Below are positions 40,364-48,939 of a stretch of 64,000 nt of DNA, piece by piece. The notes beneath the pieces are model-generated. The model ran no database searches. It worked only from the letters and a program-made list of their open reading frames with translations, and was not told where the DNA came from. The stretch is from Leishmania mexicana MHOM/GT/2001/U1103 (Eukaryota; Euglenozoa; Kinetoplastea; Trypanosomatida; Trypanosomatidae). Each line of letters starts with the position of its first letter. Position 1 is the stretch's first letter. The stretch lies in the NCBI RefSeq assembly GCF_000234665.1, contig NC_018328.1:186001-250000 (forward strand), written 5' to 3'. The position numbers and the translations under genes were made by a program.

Positions 40364-40938
40364 GTAGGTTTTTGTGCTCTTCCGTTGTAGCACGGCAATC
40401 GCCTTGTCCCCCTCTTCCCCTCACCTCCCCCCCCCCTCTCTGAGTCTGTATGTGGGTGGGTGGGTCTCACTCGCATTGGCCGCCAACACATACACGCGCG
40501 TGGTCGACCGGCAAACCGACGCCCGAGACAGCGTCTCGCTTGCGTTCTTTTTTTTTCGTTCGTTACGTTTTGGCTATTATCCCCCCTCCCCGCCCACGAC
40601 CGATCATCGTACTCCCTCTCGTCTACCGTCCAGCGTGATCCACGCCATCCTCTCTCTCTCCCCTCCCTCCCTTCGTCCCGCCCTTCCGCGCTATCAGGTG
40701 GTCTTGGGGATGGGTGGAGGAGAGGGTGGAAGGGTGTCAAGCGCCTGCGGAGGAAGAGAGAGACACGGCGAAATCGGTACGCGGCGCGCTCCTCTTCCCT
40801 TCTTTTGTGACTTCCTCAGCTGTTTCTTACTTGTGTTGTTGGTGTGGTGCCGGAGGTCGAGGGGTAGGGGGCAGGGGAGACGTGATTCGCCGGTATGTGC
40901 ACCCCAGCGTTGATGAGCGCGGGTGTATGTGCGATGGA

Positions 40939-40940
<2 letters not shown>

Positions 40941-40972
<32 letters not shown>
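40941..40972 (+). repeat. (GT)16 microsatellite
   Basis: 32 bases of uninterrupted GT, followed by more interrupted TGTGTTGGG units. Confidence 0.95.
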
Positions 40973-40975
<3 letters not shown>

Positions 40976-42279
40976 TGTGTTGGGTGTGTGTGTGTTGGGT
41001 GGGTGCGGTATGTGCGGGGTACACTTGTGTCCCCTCCTGCCCTCCCACCCACCCACCCACCACCCCATACACACACCGCCATGGTGCCATGTAAAAACCC
41101 GCAGTCCAGGCAGCGACGTGGATAATGGCAGAAGCGAAGCAAGTAACAAATCGCTAGAGGAAGAGGGGCATACACCAGAAAACGCGGAAGCGCTGTGCAG
41201 GAGCGAGAGACGGGAAGGGGGGAGGATGTGCAACGGTGCGAAACGGAGCAGACGCGCATACTGTCTAAGGGTCGGCGGAGGGTGTGGACTTGAAGGTGCC
41301 TCACCCCCTCCGCTGCAGCAACGACTCCATCCACCCATCCATGCTCCCACCCCTCCTCGCTCTCCTTGTGCGCACGCACATACACGCATGCACTACCCTT
41401 TGCCTGTGTCCGGATCGCATGATCCGCCACCACTTCTTCAGCTCCCCCCCCCTCCCCTCACCTCACCTCCCCCTCGCCGCTGTGGCACAGATAACCGACA
41501 CGTACGCGTGCACGCCAATAATGTGGCACCACGTCTGTCCTCCCTCTTTCCCATAATATGCCTCTCTGTCCCCCTCGATGGCTTCGCTCCGTGCGCGCTT
41601 CGTGCACCACCACCACCTCCCCGGCGCTTCGCCATCCACCGGCAGTGTCTTCTTTTGGTCACCATAGGAAACGCTACCTAACGCAACCCGTTGCTCTCAC
41701 CGGGAACAACACCCCCCCCCTCCCTCCCTCGCGCGCTCCCCGGAACCCCTCATCATCACGCCCACACATCATCCACACGTCGCTCTCGCTCCCTGCCCTA
41801 TTTCGCTCGCTGTGCTCTCTCTTTTCGTGTGTGCGTGTGTCGCCGGTTCGTGTGAGCGCGTTTTCGACTATCGCTGTTGGGTTGGCGGCGTCTCACCATC
41901 ATCGCGACGACACGCCTTCGTAACGCTTGGCTGGTTCTGTGGTCCGCCACCCGCCCCCCCTCCCCCGCACTCCGCCGCCTTGTGGCCGTCACGGGTGTGT
42001 GATGCTCTCTCTCGTTTCTCTGCTCTCCTATTCGCGTAGCCTCCGCCTTTAGCGCTTATCCCCTTCTGTTTCTGCCGCTGTCGTCGTCGTCGTCGTCTGC
42101 GTGCGGCAGCCCCTCCTCTCCTCCTCGTTCACTCCCTGTTGCGTGTTACAAGACTTGCCTTCAATAGACCTTTCTCGGTTGCGCAGGCGTGTGCGTGCGG
42201 CCTGGCGTCGGCTCCCATAATCAGCGACGCGCATAGCACAGTGATATACACACGCATACACGGAATCTCGCACCTACAC

Positions 42280-45267
42280 ATGGCCTTGTGGTGCTGTGGG
42301 GCGGATGGCACCTCCAGTGTCACCTCCAAGGATGCGGCGCAGTTGCGCAGCCTGGAGGCAATGGGCCTCTCGCGCGGCCACAGCCCACGTCTGCGCCGCA
42401 CGGAGGTGCAGGTACCCGTTACCCTCAACGTTTACAGCCTGATCGAGAGCAACAAGAGGCTGTCCAAGATGGGCATGGGTGTCTTCCACACAGGCGTTGT
42501 CGTGTACGGCATCGAGTGGGGCTACGGCGAGGTGGTGGACAACCCCAACGCCTCCGGGCTGTTCTGCGTGCATCCTGGGCAAGCTGCTGGCACCCTTTAC
42601 CGTACCATCCGCATCGGTCACACCACTCGGTCGCCCATGCAGGTGGACACCATCCTGCACCGGCTGGAGAACGAGTGGCGCAGCAGCGACTACCACATCC
42701 TGCACCACAACTGCAATCACTTTGCCCAGGCCTTCTGCGATCTCCTGAGCACCACAGAGAAGCTGCAGGTGCCGTCATGGTGCAACCGCGCCGCGCGCGT
42801 CGGCGACCGCGTCATCCCACGCCGGCTGGCGACGAAGGTGCAGCATATGATGGACGACGAACCGCCCAAGGCCGCTGCGCCACCGACGCCGGCGTCAAAC
42901 ATCAGCGAGGTGCCCACATCGGTGGTGCCACACGAGTGGTACCTGCACCCCAGCATCTGCCAGCCGCTGCGGTACATCGACGAAAGAAAGCCGCTGTCTG
43001 TGGCCAGCCAAGGCGGGCATAGTGTCTCGGCATCAGCGGTAGCTGTTGATGGCGGCAGCTCCCACTGCAGCGCCGAGTGTGGCATTGTGCCGCCGCCAGG
43101 CTACGAGATGGCCGACACCGGAAGGGTGTGCCCGCCCATCACCCGGCGCGAGACGTACTGCAGCACGGACGAGAAGGGCAGCATCACGCACATAATGGCC
43201 ATCGAGGAGCAGCCCTCAGTAACCCCGTCCTCTCGGCGTGAGTCCGCTTGCAAGTCGGCCATGTCTCAACGCGCAACCAAGTCCACGTCTGGCCACAGTC
43301 CGGCGCCGCCGTCGCTTGGCATTACCTTCAGCAGCGGCGGGGAGGACCGTGTGGTGCTGCCGCGCATGCGGGTTTCGGCAAGCCAGTCGTGCAGCGCAGC
43401 ACCAACCGGGTCGTCACAGGCCTCGGAGATCGAAATGGACGTGGAGAACGTCCTCCAAAGCGAAACGAGCGAGGAGCCGTCGCCTCCCGTCATGTCGCAC
43501 CTGCCGACGATCAGCTCCCCCAATCGCGGCACCGCCAATCCTCGAAAGGCGACGCCGTCGGGCAGCACTACCAACCGGCGGCGAGGCGCAAGTTTCGAGC
43601 AGCAGCATCATGTCGAAAGCGACTCGAGGGAGGAGGGTGCAGAAGCATCCTTGGAGAAGCCGCTGTGCACGGTGCGCAACTCATCTATGGAGTCGATGAG
43701 CGTGGAGCTGTCTGACCACGGCGACTCCTCAGCACAGCCGCCCTCTTCGTTCCTAGCGACGTCGAATGCAATGCCGGTCGGCTGCATCACGACTTTGTTG
43801 CCCACCTCACCGAAACCACCAGCCGAGGAAGCCACCCGGCGCAGCAGCAACATGATGGCAGGCGAGCGCGACGTCACCACTGGCGTCGCGAATATGTCAA
43901 GCGAGGCGAGCAACAACTCGAGCGGCGACTTCGCGTCAGCCAAGCATAACCACAGAACACAGACCACCACCAGCAGCAGCGCAACCAAAGAGCAGAAGCC
44001 AAAACGGGAGCCTGGTAACGAATTCAGCGACATCACCGGTGCGCTGGTCTACGGTGCACCCCTCCCATCCGCCACCGCAGCAGCATCAGCGGCGGGCATC
44101 AAGCACAAGGACAGCTCGGTGTGGAGACTTCTCAAGAACCAATGTGGCCTCTCGGGCAAAACTGGCACCGGAAATGCGGTCCACAAGTACCTCCCCACCC
44201 CGTCGGCAAGTTCGACGCCGTCCTCATCCTCCTCGCATCTACAGCCTGAGGCCCATGACGAGAAGGCGGTCTCCGTACCTGCTGATAGCGGCGCTGTCGA
44301 TCCTGCCGCAGATTCAACACTGGCATCGAGGCAGGAGAGGGACCACACGCACGCGCTCCTGTCCGCTTCAGCCTCTCCTTCGTCGCACCACTTTACGCCT
44401 GTTGCGTTGGAAGACAAGGACAGCGGACATGACGCTGTATCGAACGAGGTGCAGGACTCGAACGGCACCACACCGACCCCAACAACGGCTGCGCCGCAGA
44501 ACACGCCCCACATGCCGCATCTGGGCGGCGACCCGCCAGCGTCCGCAACGGAGCTGCTGCCACAGTCTCCTGAGCGGCGCCTGTCGCGCAGCGAGACGTC
44601 GTCGGCGCAAGGCGGTGTTCCTTCGCCTATGAGCCCGCCAAATCTGGGTCCGGCAACAACAGCGTCGCAGCCCATGTGCAGTCCAGGGCCCCGGTTCCCG
44701 CCCTCCTTTGTGACACCGGAGCGACCCAACATCATCACCAGTAGTGGGGCTGTGACAACGGGGTGCTCGCCTGCCGCGGCGCATCAGCGCCGGCGCGCCA
44801 GCTCATCGGCCGCGATGAGCGACTCCCCGCCCCCGCCAAGGGAGCGGTGCCGGAGACCCATCCCCTTTGCAGTAAGGCAGCGCGGCAACGATGAGAATGT
44901 CGCACCCGCGCTCCGGCTGGACTTGGACAGCGATGAGGCGGAGCCGCCAGTGCGCCGCAGCAGCAGTCGCCACAGTCGAACAGCAGGGGAAGCTGGTACG
45001 CCGTCGACGACCGACAAGACGGCACACGCGCCGATGGTACTATGCTCGTGTGGACCGTCATCGCTGCTCCGCGAGGACACTGCGACGGGTGACGATCGAA
45101 CCGGCGAGAACGCATCCAGCGACCACAGTGAAGCCTCTCTGACTGCGCAGTCTAGCCTGAACACCGAGCTGGTGGATCCGTCACGCTTGAGCCCGACGCC
45201 TTCGGAGAGCATCCCAGCGCCGGAAGCCAACGAGCCCCCTACCCCACCTCCATGTGACACTCATTGA
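42280..45267 (+). CDS. PPPDE (DeSI-like) thiol peptidase domain with very long disordered tail
   Basis: 995 residues. The frame opens with TTG; the first ATG is at 42280 (MALWCCGADG). Residues about 45-180 form a PPPDE domain: VPVTLNVYSLIE, GMGVFHTGVVVYGIEWGYG with catalytic H70, and the LHHNCNHFAQAFCDLL block with catalytic C145. PPPDE proteins are papain-fold thiol isopeptidases that remove SUMO or ubiquitin-like modifiers; substrates here are unknown. MALWCCG at the N-terminus has no Gly-2, so it is not a standard N-myristoylation site. From about residue 200 to the end (some 800 residues) the protein is Ser/Pro/Thr/Ala-rich with no fold I recognise. Typical DeSI proteins have about 170-200 residues, so the tail is unusual. 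Confidence 0.9.
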   Translation: MALWCCGADGTSSVTSKDAAQLRSLEAMGLSRGHSPRLRRTEVQVPVTLNVYSLIESNKRLSKMGMGVFHTGVVVYGIEWGYGEVVDNPNASGLFCVHPGQAAGTLYRTIRIGHTTRSPMQVDTILHRLENEWRSSDYHILHHNCNHFAQAFCDLLSTTEKLQVPSWCNRAARVGDRVIPRRLATKVQHMMDDEPPKAAAPPTPASNISEVPTSVVPHEWYLHPSICQPLRYIDERKPLSVASQGGHSVSASAVAVDGGSSHCSAECGIVPPPGYEMADTGRVCPPITRRETYCSTDEKGSITHIMAIEEQPSVTPSSRRESACKSAMSQRATKSTSGHSPAPPSLGITFSSGGEDRVVLPRMRVSASQSCSAAPTGSSQASEIEMDVENVLQSETSEEPSPPVMSHLPTISSPNRGTANPRKATPSGSTTNRRRGASFEQQHHVESDSREEGAEASLEKPLCTVRNSSMESMSVELSDHGDSSAQPPSSFLATSNAMPVGCITTLLPTSPKPPAEEATRRSSNMMAGERDVTTGVANMSSEASNNSSGDFASAKHNHRTQTTTSSSATKEQKPKREPGNEFSDITGALVYGAPLPSATAAASAAGIKHKDSSVWRLLKNQCGLSGKTGTGNAVHKYLPTPSASSTPSSSSSHLQPEAHDEKAVSVPADSGAVDPAADSTLASRQERDHTHALLSASASPSSHHFTPVALEDKDSGHDAVSNEVQDSNGTTPTPTTAAPQNTPHMPHLGGDPPASATELLPQSPERRLSRSETSSAQGGVPSPMSPPNLGPATTASQPMCSPGPRFPPSFVTPERPNIITSSGAVTTGCSPAAAHQRRRASSSAAMSDSPPPPRERCRRPIPFAVRQRGNDENVAPALRLDLDSDEAEPPVRRSSSRHSRTAGEAGTPSTTDKTAHAPMVLCSCGPSSLLREDTATGDDRTGENASSDHSEASLTAQSSLNTELVDPSRLSPTPSESIPAPEANEPPTPPPCDTH

Positions 45268-46204
45268 TGGGCGTTTAGCAATCAACCACCCTTTTCGATG
45301 TGTAGCGTGCATGCGCATCCGTTTGTTCGCTGCACTGTCTGCTTTTCCTCCCCATGTCCTGCGCGGTGACGGCGTCGTATCTTTATTTCGCTATGATGAT
45401 CTCAGAGAAAAGAAAACACGCATCTCGTAGATGAACTCGCCACTTTAGTTTCTACGCTGCCCGGCCGCTGCCTAGTGGGCTGGGCGCGTTTCCCCCCCCC
45501 CTTTTCCCCCCGCACAGGCCCGCGTTTGCCCGATGCCAGTGGCCTGTATGTTCTGCGGCTCTTCCCTCCCCCATCAGCCCGGAGAGTAAAAAAAAAGAAA
45601 ACAGCAACCCCAAGGCCATCCAAGCACCGAAAAGCGTGCAAAGAAGCCGATGAAAAGCGCTCAAGTTACCCCGGCGCCTCGCTGCCGCAGCGACCGCCAC
45701 CGCTCAGCAACCCGCCTGCCCGGTTATCCCGGCTTCAAAACCCAACCCCCCCCCCCTCTTCCCAAAACCCACCGGGGTCTTGGCAACCGGGGCAGAGGCC
45801 CCCCCCCTCCCGCAGCCGCCACCGGCCCCCGGGGCCCCGGCCCCGCCCCACCCCCGTCCCTGCCCCACCAAAAGATCACCAACACCTGGCCACGCACCCA
45901 AAGGCCGGGGCGGAGCCCGCCGCGAGCAACCCAAGGAACGTTTCATCCAAACCCTTACCCCTACCCTAAACACAAGGGGCCGAAGGAGGAAAAGACCAAC
46001 AGAAACGTATTTCGGCCGAAGGATGAAAGCGCAGCACCGCACCCCCCCCCTAGCTGGAGCATGCGGTGGCCTCAGCTCTTCGTCCGCGAGTGAGTCTTCC
46101 ATAAATTCTCAAAGGAATTCGAAACCACGCCATGTGTGGATGCTCTCTCCAATTTCTGCCTGCTTTCCGTCTCTTCTCATCACGGACATTCCACAGTCAG
46201 TAAA
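45268..46204 (+). other. Intergenic region with extreme C-rich block
   Basis: No gene. From about 45490 to 46055 there are many C-runs, with the + strand strongly C-skewed at 45700-45970; a 20-base string at 45952-45971 (CCCTTACCCCTACCCTAAAC) resembles degenerate CCCTAA telomere repeats. A pyrimidine tract at 46142-46180 and AG at 46195-46196 sit just before the next ATG. Confidence 0.6.
46142..46196 (+). promoter_or_regulatory. Candidate trans-splice acceptor for the 46205 gene
   Basis: C/T-rich stretch 46142-46180 then CCACAG with AG at 46195-46196. The ATG at 46205 would be only 8 bases downstream, which supports that start and rules out the GTG at 46136 as part of the mRNA. Confidence 0.55.
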
Positions 46205-48496
46205 ATGTGGAAAAACACTCTCATTGAAATAAGCAACCGCGCCGCCAAGAAGGCCGCACTCCCCGGGCTGAATAAGCTGCAAAAAACGGTGGCCACAGAT
46301 CTCAGCATTTCACGCGCCTATTCCAGAGAGAGTACGGCCCCGCTGTTTTCCGCTAAATCAGACGCTCTTCGTGATTCACGAAATGACTACCTCACACACC
46401 TTCAGAGCAGTACGCTCTACTCCTCTCTCTCAACATTGACACCAGCAGTGCGCATCACCGACGAGAGCGATACTCTCTTACGAAGTGCAGAGGGGTTTCC
46501 CTTTCTCTATGCCCAGGAAGCCTTTTGTGTCTTGATCAAAGCGGGAGAAGTTCAAAACGCACTAAGGCTGACAACCTTCTGGAAGTACCAGAAGCCCAAA
46601 CACCTGAGAGTGGCTCGCAAGAAGGTGAAGCGTGAACTTCTCAGAACAATTAGCACCTTGGAAGAAGTGAAAGATGCCTTGACGCTGAAGGCGCTTATCG
46701 ATATTCTAAGTGCAGCCCTGCACGAACAGCAGTTGGCGCACAAATCAGCCTTGCAAGCTGTATCGCTAGCACACAGCAATGCCTGCCCGCCATTCATTCA
46801 ATACAAGCTCTTTGCGCTCCTCGGCTCGACGGCAACCGCAGACATCCTTGTCTGCGCAGCCGAAGCCGCATGCCGACTCGATGGTCGAGAAGGAATTTCT
46901 GTGTTGGAAAAGCTAGTCATTTTGGACAAGTGTGCCAGTGTCAGCGTCAGTACAGCTGCGACAGCCCACCTTCCGTACCAGCTGTACCGTTTGCTTGAGT
47001 CGTGGGCAGCCGAAAGGCTGCTCGATGCAAAGCTTACCGAGCAAGTCTGCCCCGACTTGCCCCCCAAGCTTCTGCACCCCTCCCACTACACGACTTTAGA
47101 CATCCTCGCTCTCAGCGCTGCAGAGGCGCGTTACATTCAGAAAAACTGGGTTTCGTGTGGCCTTTTTCAACCCAGCTCCGACAAGATGGGTCAGTGCTCA
47201 GAATGGAGTTGCATTATGAGTCGACTGCTTGCTAGCTCGAAAACACTGCAAGCTGTTGAGGCGAAGTGTTTACTCATTGCTCTGATCTGTGGCCCTGCAA
47301 AACCCGCAATCACCGGCGACAGCCGTTCCCTCAGGGCTGCTCGAGGGAACATTTTAGGACTTCTCCGCAATTTACAGCCCAGCGTCCGCCGTCATGCCGC
47401 CGCGAATTTACTGAAGAAACGTCACCTTTTTTTGGCATTGAAAATATCACCTTTTACTACGGTGTGCGTTTACCTGCAGTCTTTTCACTCTAAGAATACG
47501 GTTGACCCGACGCTCTGTAAGATCTGTACGGCACTTCTTTTTCGGCTCTGCCGTGCCGGCCGTTACGCTGACGCTGCGCGAGTAATATGGAATCATCTAT
47601 CTGTTGAATGTTCTGTGACTGCGGCGCACTTCAAGAAAAATGCAATGGCAGTGGAATTTGCTGTAGTTGCGGTGAGTCACGCAATGCGTGAGGCGTGCGC
47701 GAAGAAGTATAGTCGGAGTTGGATGGGTTACCGATCTCTTGCATTGCTGCGCGCAGCCGCCTCCGCTTCTCACCACGTTACTGTGATGTACTGCGTTCCC
47801 GTTTGCGTCGGTGCACTCGAATGCGGCGTCCCTTTTGCAGCCGTGAATGAAGCACTTTCACGTATTTTTAGCAATGATGCGGCGCAGAAAGCATGGGCAC
47901 TGAATCTGGTGCGATTGTGTTCAGACGCAGAGGTTACCCCGACAAAAGTGAGGGCAGACCGTTGCGGTATCGCCGTCAATATTGCCTCCTATCTTGCGCA
48001 GATGTGTCGGCTCCAGGGAAATAAAGACGGAGAGGCAGTATTACAGGGACCTTCGCGGAGCAAGCAGCTTGCTTTGTGGACAACACTGACGGAGCCGCAC
48101 TCAAACCCTCGCTTGAATGCACTGATGACAGCTGTTTTTTTGGACCGCACTGCCCGTGACTCGATCATTGAGTGCACATGGTTTCCTCTACAGTCGCAGA
48201 ACACTCAGGTTTTCCCTCAGAAAGAGCGCGCAAACGAAATGCCGCTTTTAGACATCTGGAATTGGGAGGTTGCGGCAGCAATGGCTTCGAATTGCTTCCG
48301 TGATGAAAGCTTCACGGCATTTCTCGAGTGCCTGAAGCGCCGAAAGCCGAGCTGCATTAGGCGCACTAGTGGTAACTCAGATAATGTTGCTGCACTTCTG
48401 TGCAGTGAGCTGGATATTCACTATCCTGCTCCTGTGGTCTTCCGAGGTCAATACCATAGTTTTCACTCTTCAGAGACTACAAGAGCAATCCAATAA
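46205..48496 (+). CDS. Unrecognised helical protein, possibly mitochondrial, in a low-GC island
   Basis: 763 residues. The upstream extension starts at GTG and was rejected. The N-terminus (MWKNTLIEISNRAAKKAALPG) is basic, with few acidic residues, compatible with mitochondrial import. The rest looks helical with repeated helix pairs such as GFPFLYAQEAFCVLIKAGEV and LCKICTALLFRLCRAGRYAD, which resemble the rhythm of helical-repeat (PPR/TPR-like) proteins, but no repeat motif is clear. It has no membrane helices. I do not recognise the family. Codon use differs visibly from other genes in the window, with many A/T-ending codons; sampled lines are about half G+C. It shares this composition with the 5' end of the kinase gene that follows, so a simple foreign insertion of this gene alone is not needed. 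Confidence 0.75.
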   Translation: MWKNTLIEISNRAAKKAALPGLNKLQKTVATDLSISRAYSRESTAPLFSAKSDALRDSRNDYLTHLQSSTLYSSLSTLTPAVRITDESDTLLRSAEGFPFLYAQEAFCVLIKAGEVQNALRLTTFWKYQKPKHLRVARKKVKRELLRTISTLEEVKDALTLKALIDILSAALHEQQLAHKSALQAVSLAHSNACPPFIQYKLFALLGSTATADILVCAAEAACRLDGREGISVLEKLVILDKCASVSVSTAATAHLPYQLYRLLESWAAERLLDAKLTEQVCPDLPPKLLHPSHYTTLDILALSAAEARYIQKNWVSCGLFQPSSDKMGQCSEWSCIMSRLLASSKTLQAVEAKCLLIALICGPAKPAITGDSRSLRAARGNILGLLRNLQPSVRRHAAANLLKKRHLFLALKISPFTTVCVYLQSFHSKNTVDPTLCKICTALLFRLCRAGRYADAARVIWNHLSVECSVTAAHFKKNAMAVEFAVVAVSHAMREACAKKYSRSWMGYRSLALLRAAASASHHVTVMYCVPVCVGALECGVPFAAVNEALSRIFSNDAAQKAWALNLVRLCSDAEVTPTKVRADRCGIAVNIASYLAQMCRLQGNKDGEAVLQGPSRSKQLALWTTLTEPHSNPRLNALMTAVFLDRTARDSIIECTWFPLQSQNTQVFPQKERANEMPLLDIWNWEVAAAMASNCFRDESFTAFLECLKRRKPSCIRRTSGNSDNVAALLCSELDIHYPAPVVFRGQYHSFHSSETTRAIQ

Positions 48497-48939
48497 GAGC
48501 CTGGGTGCCTTTCTATGTTGATTTAAAGCGATACCAAATAACAGAGTGCAGAAAAAAAAGACTTCAGGGCTTTCTGTGAACCAAGATGCCGGGCGATTCA
48601 GCAAGAAAACATCACGGTACTCACATACAGTCCGCTCACGCTCTGGCAGATATTCCTATGCCCGAGGTATGTCCATGTAGCACAAAGCGTGTGCTTTTTC
48701 CCACATGTATTTCTTCGCTGTTTTGCGTGGAACTAGGACGAAAAAACGGGCGGTTTCAATTGAAGCGATTCTTATCATGCTCTTATTCCTCCGATATGTA
48801 TACATTTTTCCGTCCTTCGTCACCCCTCCGTTTATTGCACTAAGCACGATATGCTGAATATAGCTTCTTTTTCTTCCCCATATAGATTGCAGAGAAGACT
48901 TGTATACCATTACTGTTTAGCTTTTCACCTAGATTGTCG
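48497..48939 (+). other. Short intergenic region, A/T-rich
   Basis: No gene. Lacks the microsatellites and long C/T runs seen elsewhere in the window. Contains an A9 run near 48552 and a single short pyrimidine tract at 48864-48879. Confidence 0.6.
48864..48885 (+). promoter_or_regulatory. Candidate trans-splice acceptor for the kinase gene
   Basis: CTTCTTTTTCTTCCCC followed by ATATAG, with AG at 48884-48885; the leader would be 54 bases before the ATG at 48940. Confidence 0.65.

Larger units (their letters stand above)
39838..42279 (+). other. Intergenic region, about 2.4 kb
   Basis: No gene. It contains a strong G-run cluster at 40334-40363, C-runs at 40050-40062 and 40424-40438, a long (GT)n at 40941-40972, a mixed-sequence block at 41090-41290, and pyrimidine-rich sequence with (GTC)n near 42074-42100 before the next gene. 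Confidence 0.6.

Noticed and set aside
45475..45969. ORF across the C-rich block
   Set aside because: Pro/Arg/Ser/Ala-rich translation of homopolymer runs; no start context.
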